Notes under the pieces: generated by a model
Told to the model about the DNA's origin: nothing
The model's database searches: none
Seen by the model: only the letters and a program-made list of their open reading frames with translations
Assembly: GCF_014648035.1 (NCBI RefSeq)
Contig: NZ_BMQI01000025.1
Span: forward strand, 1-64,000
Origin: Shewanella algicola
GTDB lineage: Bacteria; Pseudomonadota; Gammaproteobacteria; Enterobacterales; Shewanellaceae
Length of the DNA stretch: 64,000 nucleotides
Reading direction: 5' to 3'
Made by a program: the position numbers and the translations under genes
In this document: in pieces, positions 1 to 9,651 of the stretch
How the letters are laid out: every line of letters starts with the position of its first letter
How positions within the stretch are numbered: position 1 is the first letter of the stretch

Positions 1-648
1 ATCACTACAAATTGTACTACCAGGTTCAATTACATCTTGAATGAATTGATGGATATGTTCTTTAGTTGCACTTTCCACTTGCCTTAAACGTATCCGACCA
101 AATCCAGAGGGTGATAGCAGCTCAACAGCGACCAAAACTACAGCCTTACGCTTACCCTGTTGATTTTTAATAGATGATTGGGGAACGACGCCACCTATTA
201 GTGTTTCGTCAACCTCTACGATGCCGGATAACTTATCCCTTTCAGGATCAACCATGGCATGTCTTAACTTGTGCATTAATGACCAAGCGGTTTGATAACT
301 CCCAAGACCTAATAGCCTTTGAACTCCAAGAGCGCTGACACCATTTTTTTGATTTGTAATAAACCAGACCGCAGCAAACCAACTTTTCATGGGGGTTCTT
401 GTTTTGTCAAAAAGTGTACTTGATGTTACTGAACACTGAGAACGACAAGCATGACATTTTAACTTGCCATTACTTAACTGATAAGGTGATTGATGGCTTG
501 AACAGCTTGGACAAATGAATCCGTTTGGCCAACGAAGTGCGTAAAGGTAGTTGATGCAAGATTGTTCATCATGAAACCAATCTACAAACTCGTCCCAACT
601 TGTAGGGTAATCAACGCCAGCTTTTAATAAATACGATGAAGTTTTCAT
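1..648 (-). CDS. IS1595-family transposase, partial (runs off left edge)
   Basis: Reading the minus strand from an ATG at 648 gives 216 open codons to the window edge with no stop. The protein begins MKTSSYLLKAG, then has a zinc ribbon (C46-P-S-C49 and C65-H-A-C68), a segment resembling the IS1595 helical region (SALGVQRLLGLGSYQTAW), and the start of the catalytic domain: IVEVDETLIGG gives the first acidic residue D147, and TICSD puts a likely second acid at D216, the last codon visible. This layout (N-terminal zinc ribbon followed by an ISXO2-like DDE domain) is that of IS1595 transposases. The third acidic residue and the other end of the element lie outside the window, so completeness cannot be judged. 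The element points away from umuDC. Confidence 0.88.
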   Translation of the reverse strand, partial: MKTSSYLLKAGVDYPTSWDEFVDWFHDEQSCINYLYALRWPNGFICPSCSSHQSPYQLSNGKLKCHACRSQCSVTSSTLFDKTRTPMKSWFAAVWFITNQKNGVSALGVQRLLGLGSYQTAWSLMHKLRHAMVDPERDKLSGIVEVDETLIGGVVPQSSIKNQQGKRKAVVLVAVELLSPSGFGRIRLRQVESATKEHIHQFIQDVIEPGSTICSD

Positions 649-658
649 TACTACATAT

Positions 659-687
659 TGACACTGGTGGCGCTAAATGGATAGCCC
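659..687. repeat. Probable right terminus of the IS1595-family element
   Basis: Just upstream of the transposase start, the minus strand reads GGGCTATCCATTTAGCGCC and onward to GTGTCA. A G-rich start of this kind is typical of IS1595-family terminal repeats. The exact last base (686 or 687) is uncertain because the opposite end is outside the window. The next eight bases on the plus strand, about 688-695 (TTTTATTT), are the expected place for the 8-bp target duplication; the second copy cannot be seen here. Confidence 0.5.
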
Positions 688-724
688 TTTTATTTATACA
701 GTATTATTGTTTATACAATACAGT
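688..724 (+). promoter_or_regulatory. umuDC control region: palindrome and ACAG half-sites
   Basis: The 60 bases between the IS end and umuD contain an inverted repeat ATTGT-TTAT-ACAAT at 706-719 and two ACAG tetramers at 698-701 and 720-723, the right half of a LexA box (CTGT-N8-ACAG). No intact CTGT-N8-ACAG is present. The left half-site belonging to the first ACAG would fall at 686-689, where the IS ends. A candidate -10 element TACAAT lies at 714-719. SOS control is expected for umuDC, but this operator is inferred, not consensus. Confidence 0.4.
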
Positions 725-746
725 GATGCGATGACTTGGTGCAGAT

Positions 747-1154
747 ATGAAAGTGATCCCGATATACATAGCTGGCGGCATTAGCGGTTTTGAGTCGCCC
801 GCGGCAGAGTATCAACAGCGGCCATTAAGCCTAGATGAGCTACTGATTACGCACCCAAGTGCAACGTTTATTGGTAAAGTTCAGGGTGATTCGATGATAG
901 GCATTGGTATTTTTGATGGTGACTTAGTCATTGTTGACCGCAGTTGCTCTATTAAAAATGGCCAAGTGATTGTCGCCAATCTTAATGGCGAATTCGTGTG
1001 TAAAATGATCGACCTTAAGCGGCGATTATTGCTCTCCTCAAACGATGCTTACCCCGATGTTGTGATTAATCAATATGATGATTTTAGTATCGAAGGCTGT
1101 GTAGTTTATTCAATACGATGCCATGATGAGGCAATTAACTTATGTTCGCACTAG
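747..1154 (+). CDS. umuD: UmuD-like SOS mutagenesis protein (autoprotease subunit of Pol V)
   Basis: LexA/UmuD-family S24 peptidase of 135 residues. RecA-stimulated self-cleavage of UmuD yields UmuD', which joins UmuC to form translesion polymerase Pol V. The catalytic serine is S49 in GDSM and the lysine is K86 in FVCK, a spacing of 37 as in E. coli UmuD (S60/K97). Aligning SGFESPAAEY with the E. coli CGFPSPAADY segment predicts cleavage between S13 and G14, so the pre-cleavage arm is 13 residues instead of 24 and the P1 residue is Ser rather than the usual Cys or Ala. The gene overlaps umuC by 13 bases, the standard operon arrangement. An IS end sits about 60 bp upstream. Confidence 0.92.
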   Translation: MKVIPIYIAGGISGFESPAAEYQQRPLSLDELLITHPSATFIGKVQGDSMIGIGIFDGDLVIVDRSCSIKNGQVIVANLNGEFVCKMIDLKRRLLLSSNDAYPDVVINQYDDFSIEGCVVYSIRCHDEAINLCSH

Positions 1155-2398
1155 TCGATGCAACCTCGTACTATTGCAGTGCAGAGCAGGTATTTAGACC
1201 TGAATGGCGTCATCGTCCGGTGATTGTATTATCCAATAATGATGGTTGTGTGGTGGCAGCAAATCGTCTCGCAATTGAATTAGGGGTGCCCAAATTTAAG
1301 CCTTACTTTCAAATTGCCAATCTTTGCCGCCAGCACCAAGTGGTTGTGCTATCAAGCAACTATGAGTTGTACGCAGACCTATCCGCCAAGATGATGCAAG
1401 TGATTGGCCGTTTTGCCCCAGAGCAACATATTTATAGTATTGATGAGTCCTTTCTATCTTTTAAACATTGCCAGCAAGCTATTCCCTGCTTAGCCACTCA
1501 TGCAAGACGCATTCGACAAACCGTTTGGAAATATACCCGGCTGCCTGTTTGTGTGGGTATAGGGCCAACATTAACGCTCGCAAAAGTGGCCAACAAAGCG
1601 GCTAAATTATCCGCATCATCAGGTGGGGCTTGTGTTATTGATAATGACGTCGTACGCCAAGCAACATTAGCCTCGCTGTCGGTAAGCGATGTATGGGGAA
1701 TTGGCCGTAAAACAGCCGCAAAGTTAACTTTAATGAATATTCACACCGCCTGGGAACTCGCAAACACCTCACCCACTATGATGCGCAAACAATTTAGCAT
1801 TGAAATAGAGCGCACCATTCGTGAACTCAATGGTGTAGCGTGTAAACAATGGGATGACGCCAAAGTCGATAAACAACAAATATTTTCAACCCGCAGCGTC
1901 GGCGAGCGAATTACCGATATCGACAGCTTGCACCAGGCGCTATGCATGCATATCTCTATCGCCGCAGCCAAAGCCAGAAAACAACATTCTTTATGCAAGG
2001 TAATGATGTTATTCGCTCATAACTCTCCTCACGATAGTTACCCGCAAAGTTTTAAAGTGAATGTTAACTTTACCTGTGCCACGCACTGTAGCGCCGAAAT
2101 GACCCATGCCGCATCAAAGGTAATCCAACAGCTGTATCGCCCAGGTGTGCATTATTATAAAGTGGGCGTCGGCTTACTTGATTTAGTCAGTAGCCAGCAT
2201 CAACAATTCGATTTATTTAATGTTAGCAAAGCGAAACCACAATTGATGCAGGTGCTCGATAACATCAATCACCGTTATGGCAACGACACCTTATTTTTAG
2301 GTGCACAAGGAGCACAACAAAAATGGGCAATGCACAGAGATTTTTTAACTCCGCAGTACACCACTGATTGGCGTCATATTCCGATTATTCACTGTTAG
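1142..2398 (+). CDS. umuC: UmuC, Y-family DNA polymerase V catalytic subunit
   Basis: Protein of 418 residues, the usual UmuC length. It begins MFALVDATSYYCSAEQVF with the catalytic aspartate in the N-terminal palm motif, and has the second acidic palm motif in YSIDESFLSF, followed by a helix-hairpin-helix stretch (SVSDVWGIGRKTAAKL) and a C-terminal little-finger region with the DUF4113-like tail (RYGNDTLFLGAQGAQQKWAMHRDFLTPQYTT). It performs error-prone synthesis across lesions when bound to UmuD'2. The start lies inside umuD, so translation is probably coupled. Followed on the opposite strand by the topA terminator. Confidence 0.95.
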   Translation: MFALVDATSYYCSAEQVFRPEWRHRPVIVLSNNDGCVVAANRLAIELGVPKFKPYFQIANLCRQHQVVVLSSNYELYADLSAKMMQVIGRFAPEQHIYSIDESFLSFKHCQQAIPCLATHARRIRQTVWKYTRLPVCVGIGPTLTLAKVANKAAKLSASSGGACVIDNDVVRQATLASLSVSDVWGIGRKTAAKLTLMNIHTAWELANTSPTMMRKQFSIEIERTIRELNGVACKQWDDAKVDKQQIFSTRSVGERITDIDSLHQALCMHISIAAAKARKQHSLCKVMMLFAHNSPHDSYPQSFKVNVNFTCATHCSAEMTHAASKVIQQLYRPGVHYYKVGVGLLDLVSSQHQQFDLFNVSKAKPQLMQVLDNINHRYGNDTLFLGAQGAQQKWAMHRDFLTPQYTTDWRHIPIIHC

Positions 2399-2430
2399 TT
2401 AATTTATTTATTAAATAGCAGGCATAAAAA

Positions 2431-2452
2431 AGCGCTACCCGAAGATAACGCT
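2431..2452 (-). terminator. Rho-independent terminator of topA
   Basis: On the minus strand the transcript forms a nine-pair stem (AGCGTTATC with GGTAGCGCT, two G-U pairs) closed by a UUCG tetraloop and followed by six U. It lies 20 bp past the topA stop codon. On the plus strand it could also stop umuDC transcription less efficiently. Confidence 0.85.
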
Positions 2453-2471
2453 ATTTTGATTTAAGTAAAAA

Positions 2472-5111
2472 TTACTTCTTGGCTTTTTTCTTGGTCGTTT
2501 CACTCACCCATTTGCCGTTAACAAACTTAGAAGACCAACCCGTCGCTTTGCCGTCAACTTCAGTCGCAACGTATTGTTCTTTGGTTTTACGGCTAAATTT
2601 AACAGCAGCTTTGTTGCCGTCATCATCTTCAACAGGTGCATCTGCAAGGTAAGCGTACTTAGGCCATAACAGTTCGCGATATCTAACCAGCTCTTCCACT
2701 AAAGGCGCACGTGTTTCACGTGATTTAGGGAAGGTACTTGCCGCTAAAAATATACCTGCTGCACCATCTCGTAATACAAAATGGGCATCTGACTTAGTAC
2801 ATTTTAATTCTGGCAGGTAAATAGGATCTTCTTTTGGAGGTGCAGCTTCACCGTTTTTAAGCAGTTTACGCGTGTTTTTACACTCGCTATTCGTGCAACC
2901 AAAATATTTACCAAAACGGCCATTTTTAAGTTCCATATCATTGCCGCAACGATCGCACTCAATGATAGGGCCTTCATAACCTTTAATTTTGAACTGGCCA
3001 GCTTCGACTTCATAACCGTCACATGATGGGTTATTACCACACACATGCAGCTTACGAGACTCATCAATGAGGTAACTGTCCATTGCAGTACCACACTTGC
3101 CACAACGGTGTTTAGCGCGTAATGCTTCAGTTTCACCATCTTCATTATCGCTAACCGCTTCTTCACCAGGGGTTAAGTTAAGCGTGGTTTTACAACGCTC
3201 TTTTGGTGGTAATGCATAACCAGAACAACCTAAGAATACCCCTGTCGAGCCGGTACGGATCCCCATTGGACGTCCACAGGTAGGACACTTAATGTCTTCA
3301 GTTAACACCATCTCATTCGGGCGCATACCGCCCTCACTTGGGTCTAACTCAGCCAACAACAGTTGTTTGGTAAAGTCACCGTAAAAACCGTCGAGTACTT
3401 TTTTCCAATCCAACTTACCTTGAGCAACATCATCTAATGTTTGCTCCATGCTGGCGGTAAAATCGTAACTCATTAAATCTTTAAAGCTGTCAACTAAACG
3501 TTCGCTAACAATCTCACCCATTTTCTCGGCGAAGAAACGGCGGTTATCCACTTTGACATAACCACGATCTTGAATGGTCGAAATAATCGTTGCATAAGTC
3601 GATGGACGACCAATGCCTCGTTTTTCAAGTTCTTTAACCAACGATGCTTCGCTGTAACGCGCTGGAGGCTTGGTAAAATGCTGTTTTGGAAGTATTTGTT
3701 CAAGAGTTAGCTTGTCACCCTTTTCAACTACCGGCAAGGTGCTGTCTTCCTCGTTTTTCTTACCCATTGGTGGTTGCACGCGAGTCCAACCATCAAAACG
3801 CAGCGTACGGCCACTGGCTTTTAATTCATAATCACCGGCAGTCACGGTTAAACGAGTTGCGTCATATTGGGCCGGTGTCATTTGACAAGCAACAAACTGG
3901 CGCCAAATAAGCTCATATAGACGCTGAGCGTCACGTTCCATATCAGTCAGTGATGCAGACTGCACTACAACGTTTGACGGTCTAATCGCTTCGTGAGCCT
4001 CTTGTGCGCCTTCTTTGCTACCATAGCGAATAGGATCGGCAGGCAAATACTTAGCACCAAACTCAGAACCAATCATTTCACGCACATTTTCAACGGCTTC
4101 TTGGCTTAAGTTTGTTGAGTCAGTACGCATATAAGTAATATGCCCTGCTTCATACAAACGCTGCGCCATCATCATAGTTTTCTTAACACCAAAACTGAGA
4201 CGAGTGCTTGCCGCTTGTTGCAGTGTAGAGGTAATAAAGGGTGCAGAAGGTTTGCTTGACGTTGCTTTATCGTCACGCGCTGAAACGACAAAGGTTTCAT
4301 TACGTAGCGCATCGACTGCAACTTGAGCTTGTGCTTCATTAATCGGTTCAAATGCAGCGGATTGATATTTCATCACCTGCATTTTTAAATTTTGTGCTTT
4401 AGTCGTATTTAAATCGGCATGGATATCCCAAAATTCTTCAGGAACAAATGCTTTAATTTCACTTTCACGTTCAACCACTAAGCGAACAGCAACCGATTGC
4501 ACACGACCAGCAGATAGCCCTCGAGCCACCTTTTTCCATAATAATGGTGACACCATAAAGCCAACAACGCGGTCTAAAAAGCGGCGCGCTTGCTGAGCAT
4601 TAACCATATTGGTATCAAGTACCGACGGTTTGCTAAAGGCATCTTGAATAGCTGTTTTGGTAATTTCGTTAAATACCACACGTTGATACCGCGAAGCGTC
4701 GCCACCAATGATTTCCTGTAAATGCCAGGCAATGGCTTCCCCTTCACGGTCCAAATCCGTCGCGAGATAGATTTGGTCAGCTGACTCAGCTAAAGTTTTG
4801 AGTTCTTTAACGACTTTCTCTTTGCCAGGTAAAATTTGATACTTGGCAGCCCAGCCTTTATCTGGGTTGACGCCCATACGCGCCACAAGTGCTTTTTTGT
4901 CTCTGATTAGCTTGTATTTAGCTTTTTCTTCAGGTGACATTTTTCTGACTTCAGCAGCGGTTTTAGTCGCGGTTGTGCCGTCAGAAGTAGACGAAGTGGG
5001 TAAGTCACGGATGTGACCTACACTCGACTTCACGATGAAATCTTTACCAAGATATTTATTAATTGTCTTGGCTTTGGCCGGCGATTCGACAATAACTAGC
5101 GATTTACCCAT
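2472..5111 (-). CDS. topA: DNA topoisomerase I (omega protein)
   Basis: Type IA topoisomerase of 879 residues that relaxes negative supercoils through a transient 5'-phosphotyrosine. The Toprim domain opens the protein ([22 protein letters not shown], with acidic motif [15 protein letters not shown]), and the active-site tyrosine is in [14 protein letters not shown]. The C-terminal third has zinc-ribbon units (CPTCGRPMG...[13 protein letters not shown]...[17 protein letters not shown]...GCTNSEC) and a Lys-rich tail. An upstream in-frame ATG at 5159 would add 16 residues ([16 protein letters not shown]); the start at 5111 is preferred because [17 protein letters not shown] is the conserved N terminus of the family. 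Neither start has a strong Shine-Dalgarno. Divergently transcribed from astB. Confidence 0.96.
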   Translation of the reverse strand: MGKSLVIVESPAKAKTINKYLGKDFIVKSSVGHIRDLPTSSTSDGTTATKTAAEVRKMSPEEKAKYKLIRDKKALVARMGVNPDKGWAAKYQILPGKEKVVKELKTLAESADQIYLATDLDREGEAIAWHLQEIIGGDASRYQRVVFNEITKTAIQDAFSKPSVLDTNMVNAQQARRFLDRVVGFMVSPLLWKKVARGLSAGRVQSVAVRLVVERESEIKAFVPEEFWDIHADLNTTKAQNLKMQVMKYQSAAFEPINEAQAQVAVDALRNETFVVSARDDKATSSKPSAPFITSTLQQAASTRLSFGVKKTMMMAQRLYEAGHITYMRTDSTNLSQEAVENVREMIGSEFGAKYLPADPIRYGSKEGAQEAHEAIRPSNVVVQSASLTDMERDAQRLYELIWRQFVACQMTPAQYDATRLTVTAGDYELKASGRTLRFDGWTRVQPPMGKKNEEDSTLPVVEKGDKLTLEQILPKQHFTKPPARYSEASLVKELEKRGIGRPSTYATIISTIQDRGYVKVDNRRFFAEKMGEIVSERLVDSFKDLMSYDFTASMEQTLDDVAQGKLDWKKVLDGFYGDFTKQLLLAELDPSEGGMRPNEMVLTEDIKCPTCGRPMGIRTGSTGVFLGCSGYALPPKERCKTTLNLTPGEEAVSDNEDGETEALRAKHRCGKCGTAMDSYLIDESRKLHVCGNNPSCDGYEVEAGQFKIKGYEGPIIECDRCGNDMELKNGRFGKYFGCTNSECKNTRKLLKNGEAAPPKEDPIYLPELKCTKSDAHFVLRDGAAGIFLAASTFPKSRETRAPLVEELVRYRELLWPKYAYLADAPVEDDDGNKAAVKFSRKTKEQYVATEVDGKATGWSSKFVNGKWVSETTKKKAKK

Positions 5112-5493
5112 AGTTTTATTTGCGCCAAAAAGTCTCAAAATATAGAAAATTGGTTCCATATATAGAGGGTTGAGACAATAGTTTCAAGTTAATCCCTCTT
5201 TTATATAGGTTATTAAGTCATTTTTTAAACAATAGTAAAAAATAGAAAAAATAATATGCGTTTTTTAAACGTAATTTTTCACTTAATGATACTTGCGAGC
5301 ATCATCAGTGCATTTTTAGTCATTTGTACGTGCTTGTGCAAAATTAACACGCCTTGTTAACCCTTATAGCTTCAGTATACTGACGTTAAATTAGCGTTAA
5401 CTGACATGACTAATCACGTTTCCTTTTTTATAAGTAACACAAAAAAGTGTAACTACAATAATAATTATTCACAAAAATTCTCAAGGATCACGA
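5112..5493. promoter_or_regulatory. topA/astB divergent intergenic region
   Basis: This 382-bp AT-rich gap must hold both promoters. Near astB, at 5460-5471, AATAATTATTCA matches one full half-site and the core of the arginine-repressor box (TNTGAAT-N4-ATTCANW), but the left half keeps only AAT, so ArgR binding is a weak inference. The astB ribosome-binding site AAGGA (5483-5487) is six bases before its ATG. I see no small ORF or RNA gene in the remainder. Confidence 0.35.
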
Positions 5494-6825
5494 ATGAAGC
5501 ATTTTGAAGCAAACTTTGATGGGTTGGTTGGACCAACTCATAACTATGCTGGACTATCGTTTGGTAATGTCGCCTCGTTGAATAATGCGGCGCTCACCTC
5601 AAACCCTAAAGCAGCAGCTAAACAAGGTTTGCAAAAAGCCAAGGCATTAGCAGACTTAGGTATGGTACAAGGCGTATTAGCCCCTCAGGAGCGTCCAGAT
5701 CTATACACATTGCGTCGAATTGGTTTTTCAGGGTCAGATGCTGAAGTTTTACAAAAAGCGGCTCAACAAGCTCCTGCATTGCTTAACGCTTGTTGCAGTG
5801 CATCAAGTATGTGGACCGCAAACGCTGCCACAGTTTCACCGAGTGCCGACACTCGAGATGGAAAAGTGCACTTTACTCCTGCAAATCTTGTGGATAAATT
5901 ACACCGAAGTATTGAACCCATTACCACAGGCAATATTCTGCAAGCTACATTTAATAACGATCGTCACTTTAAACATCATCAACATCTCCCAGAGCACACA
6001 AGCTTTGGTGACGAAGGCGCTGCGAACCATACGCGTTTGTGCAGCGAATATGGACACGCTGGGGTTGAGTTATTTGTTTATGGCCAAGAAGCCACTAATC
6101 CAAGTGCTGTAAAACCGACAAAATACCCAGCACGCCAAACATTAGAAGCCTCGCAAGCGGTTGCGCGTTTGCATCAGCTTGAAGATGAAAGCTGCGTGTT
6201 TATGCAGCAAAACCCTGATGTTATCGATCAAGGTGTATTCCATAATGACGTGATTTCTGTAGGTAACCAAAATGTGCTGTTTTACCATGAACAAGCCTTT
6301 TTAAATACCGACGCAAAATTTGATGAAATTCGTCGAAAAATGAATGCAGATATGCATTTTGTTAAAGTGGCAACGAGCCAAGTATCTATCGATGATGCGG
6401 TACGTAGCTATCTGTTTAATACACAGATTATTACTTTACCCTCTGGCGAAATGGCGATAATTGCGCCCACTAATTGTCAAGAAAACCCTGCAGTATTTGC
6501 TTACTTAAATGAACTCATCACGTTAGGTACACCGATTAAGCAAGTGCGCTACTACGATGTAAAGCAAAGTATGCAAAATGGTGGTGGACCAGCTTGTTTA
6601 CGTTTACGCGTCGCAATGAACGAGCAAGAAGTGGAAGCGGTGAATCAAAACACCTTAATGAATAACACCCTATTTACCCGCTTAAATACCTGGGTAGATA
6701 AATATTACCGTGATCAACTCACGGTAAGCGACTTGGCCGACCCACAATTAATTATCGAATCACGCACCGCATTAGATGAGTTGACACAAATTTTAAAGCT
6801 TGGCAGCGTATATCAGTTCCAATGA
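5494..6825 (+). CDS. astB: N-succinylarginine dihydrolase
   Basis: Enzyme of the arginine succinyltransferase (AST) pathway: it removes two ammonia from N2-succinylarginine to give N2-succinylornithine and CO2. The 443 residues open with the family signature [26 protein letters not shown] and end with the catalytic cysteine context [26 protein letters not shown] and [17 protein letters not shown] are conserved blocks containing catalytic acid/His residues of this amidinotransferase-fold family. It stands alone here: no astC, astA, astD or astE is present in the window, so the other pathway steps must be encoded elsewhere. A strong terminator follows. Confidence 0.96.
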   Translation: MKHFEANFDGLVGPTHNYAGLSFGNVASLNNAALTSNPKAAAKQGLQKAKALADLGMVQGVLAPQERPDLYTLRRIGFSGSDAEVLQKAAQQAPALLNACCSASSMWTANAATVSPSADTRDGKVHFTPANLVDKLHRSIEPITTGNILQATFNNDRHFKHHQHLPEHTSFGDEGAANHTRLCSEYGHAGVELFVYGQEATNPSAVKPTKYPARQTLEASQAVARLHQLEDESCVFMQQNPDVIDQGVFHNDVISVGNQNVLFYHEQAFLNTDAKFDEIRRKMNADMHFVKVATSQVSIDDAVRSYLFNTQIITLPSGEMAIIAPTNCQENPAVFAYLNELITLGTPIKQVRYYDVKQSMQNGGGPACLRLRVAMNEQEVEAVNQNTLMNNTLFTRLNTWVDKYYRDQLTVSDLADPQLIIESRTALDELTQILKLGSVYQFQ

Positions 6826-6852
6826 TAATGTCGTAAAAACATCAACAAAAAA

Positions 6853-6873
6853 GCCAGTGATTTTATCACTGGC
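6853..6873 (+). terminator. Rho-independent terminator of astB
   Basis: Perfect 8-bp stem GCCAGTGA / TCACTGGC with a five-base loop, followed by seven T. Flanked on the other side by A-rich sequence, so it may work in both directions. Confidence 0.88.
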
Positions 6874-6908
6874 TTTTTTATTTACTCTGGTGAATCTGGT
6901 GTAAATCA

Positions 6909-6953
6909 AGAAAGGCGCTGATTAGAGTTATAGAGTCAATAATGCGCCTTTCT
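6909..6953 (-). terminator. Possible terminator for the Ig-repeat lipoprotein gene
   Basis: A 10-bp perfect inverted repeat, AGAAAGGCGC and GCGCCTTTCT, separated by 25 bases, lies just past the stop of the minus-strand gene. The loop is long for an intrinsic terminator, but the T-run within the 3' arm fits. Confidence 0.45.
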
Positions 6954-6971
6954 TTATCAAACACTTATCCA

Positions 6972-9428
6972 TTAGAGGATCGTTACACCAATTGACACCA
7001 CCTGAGTTGCAAGGCCATTAGGCGATTCAACTTCTACAAGGAATACACCCGAGTTAGGTTCATCTTCACCTTTAATCGTCGCTGTAAATTGACGGCCACC
7101 ATTGTAACTCGAGCTTGGCCATGTGTACTCACTAGTACTCACTACTGAGCCCGCTGAAGTGGTAAATCTGACGATTGAACCGGCAGGCATTTGTTGATTG
7201 TGTAAATCAGAAATGGTAAATGTTGCTGTTGCAGAACCTTTACCCACAATAATCATGCTGCTTTCGCCCGAATGAGTCCCCGTACTATCAACAACAATGA
7301 TGTCCGCTGGTGTAGTAGCATACGCTTGGCTACCTGACATCACTAAGGTTAAGCTACGACGGACAAACAATGACTTAGATTCATTGACACCATCAGCACA
7401 AGCGCTATGTACAGGATCAGAGCACAGCACACCGTTGTATTTACCGTCTTTGGCGTCAAACACACCGTTAGAATTGAAATCAATTAACTCTTCTAATGTG
7501 CCGCCAATCTGACCACCGGTTTGCTGAGGATTAAAGAAACCATCCTCGTTATAATCATTATACGCATCATTTAAATCAAACGATTGACCGGTCACATCTG
7601 TACCAGAGATAAACTCTGTTGCTTCAGAAGCATCAAAACGGCCATTACCATTTAAGTCAGGGAATGACTCTTCACCAATAGCCGTAGCTGTAATAGTTGC
7701 TCGACCACCGTATTTTTGACCGTAAATGTTACCATAAAGGTCCAATGTAGAGTCGTAACCTAATGTTGCATCAGGATTACGGGTCATTTGCCCTGCGGCA
7801 TTCAGAATAGTCTGCCCTTCAGGTCTTGGTAATTGACTTGTCCAAGTAACAGAACAAGCACCATTAAGTGTTTGACAAGCATCTTCAATAGAACCACCTT
7901 CTGTGGTAAAAGACACTGTCGTTCCATCAGGGACTGGGTTATTAAATGCATCAGCCATACGTGCAGTAATCGTCACTTCAGTACCGTCGACATCCCAACC
8001 TTCAGGGTTTTGAATAACTGCAGCTAATGAAAAGCTGTCTTGATCAGGAATACCTGTTGATACAATAAGTTGACTTGATTGGCTCGAAATTGCTGGCACC
8101 GAATCATTATCAACAGTAGCAGTAACACGTAAAGATGTGGAGACAGTACCTGTATTTACCACTGTTTGGACTAAACCACTGCTATCTGTTGTCGCTTCGA
8201 TAGGATCAATAGCCACACCACCCGCACTGGTATTTAACGAAAACAACACATTTTGGTTAGCAACCACGTTGTTGTTCTTATCTAATACTTTAAATTGAAC
8301 AACCGATGATTCAGTACCACCGGTGCCCAAAATACTAATATTTTCAGGTGTGGCAGATACAAACACGATACTACCCACATCAGATTGCAATACATTAAGC
8401 GTACCTACTGCGGATAAACTAATGCCACCAGCACTGGCAGTAACATTAATTTGGTCTTCACCCACACAGCCTTCAGCACGGTAAGTCGTCGTTGCGACAC
8501 CATTACTTGAAGAAACAGGAGAGCTGATTACTGCTTGAGCCGGTTTTTTATTTGCACAGGTTGATGAAAAATTAACATCAACAGGCTCAGTGTAAGGATT
8601 TCCTTCATCATCTTGAATCAATACAGAAACCGTCGTTGTACCACCTGCAGATAAATCGGTTGCACTAATGGATGCCACGCCTTCTTCAAAAGGATCACCG
8701 CTGCCCATCACCACGTTTGTCGCACCAACGACAACAATGGTTGAGCCGGTTTCATTGGTTGATAAGGTTGCTGTGGCTTCACCAGCGCCAAGAGAGCTAC
8801 CAGCATATATATCAACAGTCGCTTTACCAGACGAGTCTGTCACCGCTGTTGTCACTGGTAAATCGCCAATTGAACTCGCAAACGTTACAATCGAGGTCTT
8901 GCTTATACCTGATACAGTTGCCGTTAACTTACCGGGAGATAAAGTGCTGATAGAGTCAATACTGTTACCTGCGGCGTCAGTTAACACTAATGACACTTGA
9001 GCACCACCGTCAGCAGCACCGCCATCACCCGCCATGGTCACATATACTATTGCTGAATCGCCATCTGAGGTTGTTGCAGTGACTGTAGCACCAGTATTAA
9101 TTTCAGCCGTATTTAACTGAATCGTTGCAACACCGTTAGAATTGGTCACCACTTCACCGGTATTGGGTGTGAATGTACCGTAAGAGTCTTCATTAAGAGC
9201 AAAGGTGACTAGAGTACTTACCGCATCACCATTTGAATCCATTACGGTCGCGGTAAGAGTTGCAGGCTCGGCAACGGAGATTTGAGTGTTGTCGATAGTT
9301 AAGGTTATTGTTGTCGTTATATCTGTACCATCTCCTGTGTCGTCATCTGTAATACTTCCCCCACCGCCACAAGCGAAGAGAAAAAACGAACATAAAAGTG
9401 CAAAACATACTTTATATGCTGACCTCAT
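6972..9428 (-). CDS. Large surface lipoprotein with bacterial Ig-like (Big_1) repeats
   Basis: Protein of 818 residues. The N terminus MRSAYKVCFALLCSFFLFACGGGG is a lipoprotein signal with lipobox FAC, so the mature protein starts with a lipidated Cys followed by a Gly linker and an Asp/Thr-rich stretch. The rest is a series of roughly 100-residue Ser/Thr/Val-rich units, each with the pattern 'DxxGNxVxxxxVxFx...G...TDSxGxAxxxxxxG', as in Big_1/invasin-type Ig domains. Between about residues 600 and 680 there are EF-hand-like acidic loops (DLNGNGRFDASE, DYNEDGFFNP, DFNSNGVFDAKD), suggestive of calcium binding. Probably displayed on the outer membrane as an adhesin or structural protein; the ligand is unknown. 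Single-gene unit. Confidence 0.85.
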   Translation of the reverse strand: MRSAYKVCFALLCSFFLFACGGGGSITDDDTGDGTDITTTITLTIDNTQISVAEPATLTATVMDSNGDAVSTLVTFALNEDSYGTFTPNTGEVVTNSNGVATIQLNTAEINTGATVTATTSDGDSAIVYVTMAGDGGAADGGAQVSLVLTDAAGNSIDSISTLSPGKLTATVSGISKTSIVTFASSIGDLPVTTAVTDSSGKATVDIYAGSSLGAGEATATLSTNETGSTIVVVGATNVVMGSGDPFEEGVASISATDLSAGGTTTVSVLIQDDEGNPYTEPVDVNFSSTCANKKPAQAVISSPVSSSNGVATTTYRAEGCVGEDQINVTASAGGISLSAVGTLNVLQSDVGSIVFVSATPENISILGTGGTESSVVQFKVLDKNNNVVANQNVLFSLNTSAGGVAIDPIEATTDSSGLVQTVVNTGTVSTSLRVTATVDNDSVPAISSQSSQLIVSTGIPDQDSFSLAAVIQNPEGWDVDGTEVTITARMADAFNNPVPDGTTVSFTTEGGSIEDACQTLNGACSVTWTSQLPRPEGQTILNAAGQMTRNPDATLGYDSTLDLYGNIYGQKYGGRATITATAIGEESFPDLNGNGRFDASEATEFISGTDVTGQSFDLNDAYNDYNEDGFFNPQQTGGQIGGTLEELIDFNSNGVFDAKDGKYNGVLCSDPVHSACADGVNESKSLFVRRSLTLVMSGSQAYATTPADIIVVDSTGTHSGESSMIIVGKGSATATFTISDLHNQQMPAGSIVRFTTSAGSVVSTSEYTWPSSSYNGGRQFTATIKGEDEPNSGVFLVEVESPNGLATQVVSIGVTIL

Positions 9429-9651
9429 TGTCAGGCTCCCTGTTGCATTAAGTTTAAACTAAATGATTATTATAGTTACTTATAGATTAACAATACGCAA
9501 ATATCTTGTAACTTTACCATAACTCTATTGTTTTCTGTGTCATTTATCAGATAAAACTTTCAGTTTTTGGCCATTTCCTAAAAGAGCGATTCCTGCTAGT
9601 CTTTAGCCCATTCAACAAAATTTAAAATAATATGATGAGAAGGACTACTCT

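Noticed and set aside
658..663. TTGACA in the IS end, a possible outward -35 driving umuD
   Set aside because: No -10-like hexamer at the needed spacing (681-686 reads ATAGCC).
8668..9000. 110-codon plus-strand ORF opposite the Ig-repeat lipoprotein
   Set aside because: Shadow of the repeat-rich minus-strand gene; its composition mirrors the Thr/Val/Asp codons of the other strand.
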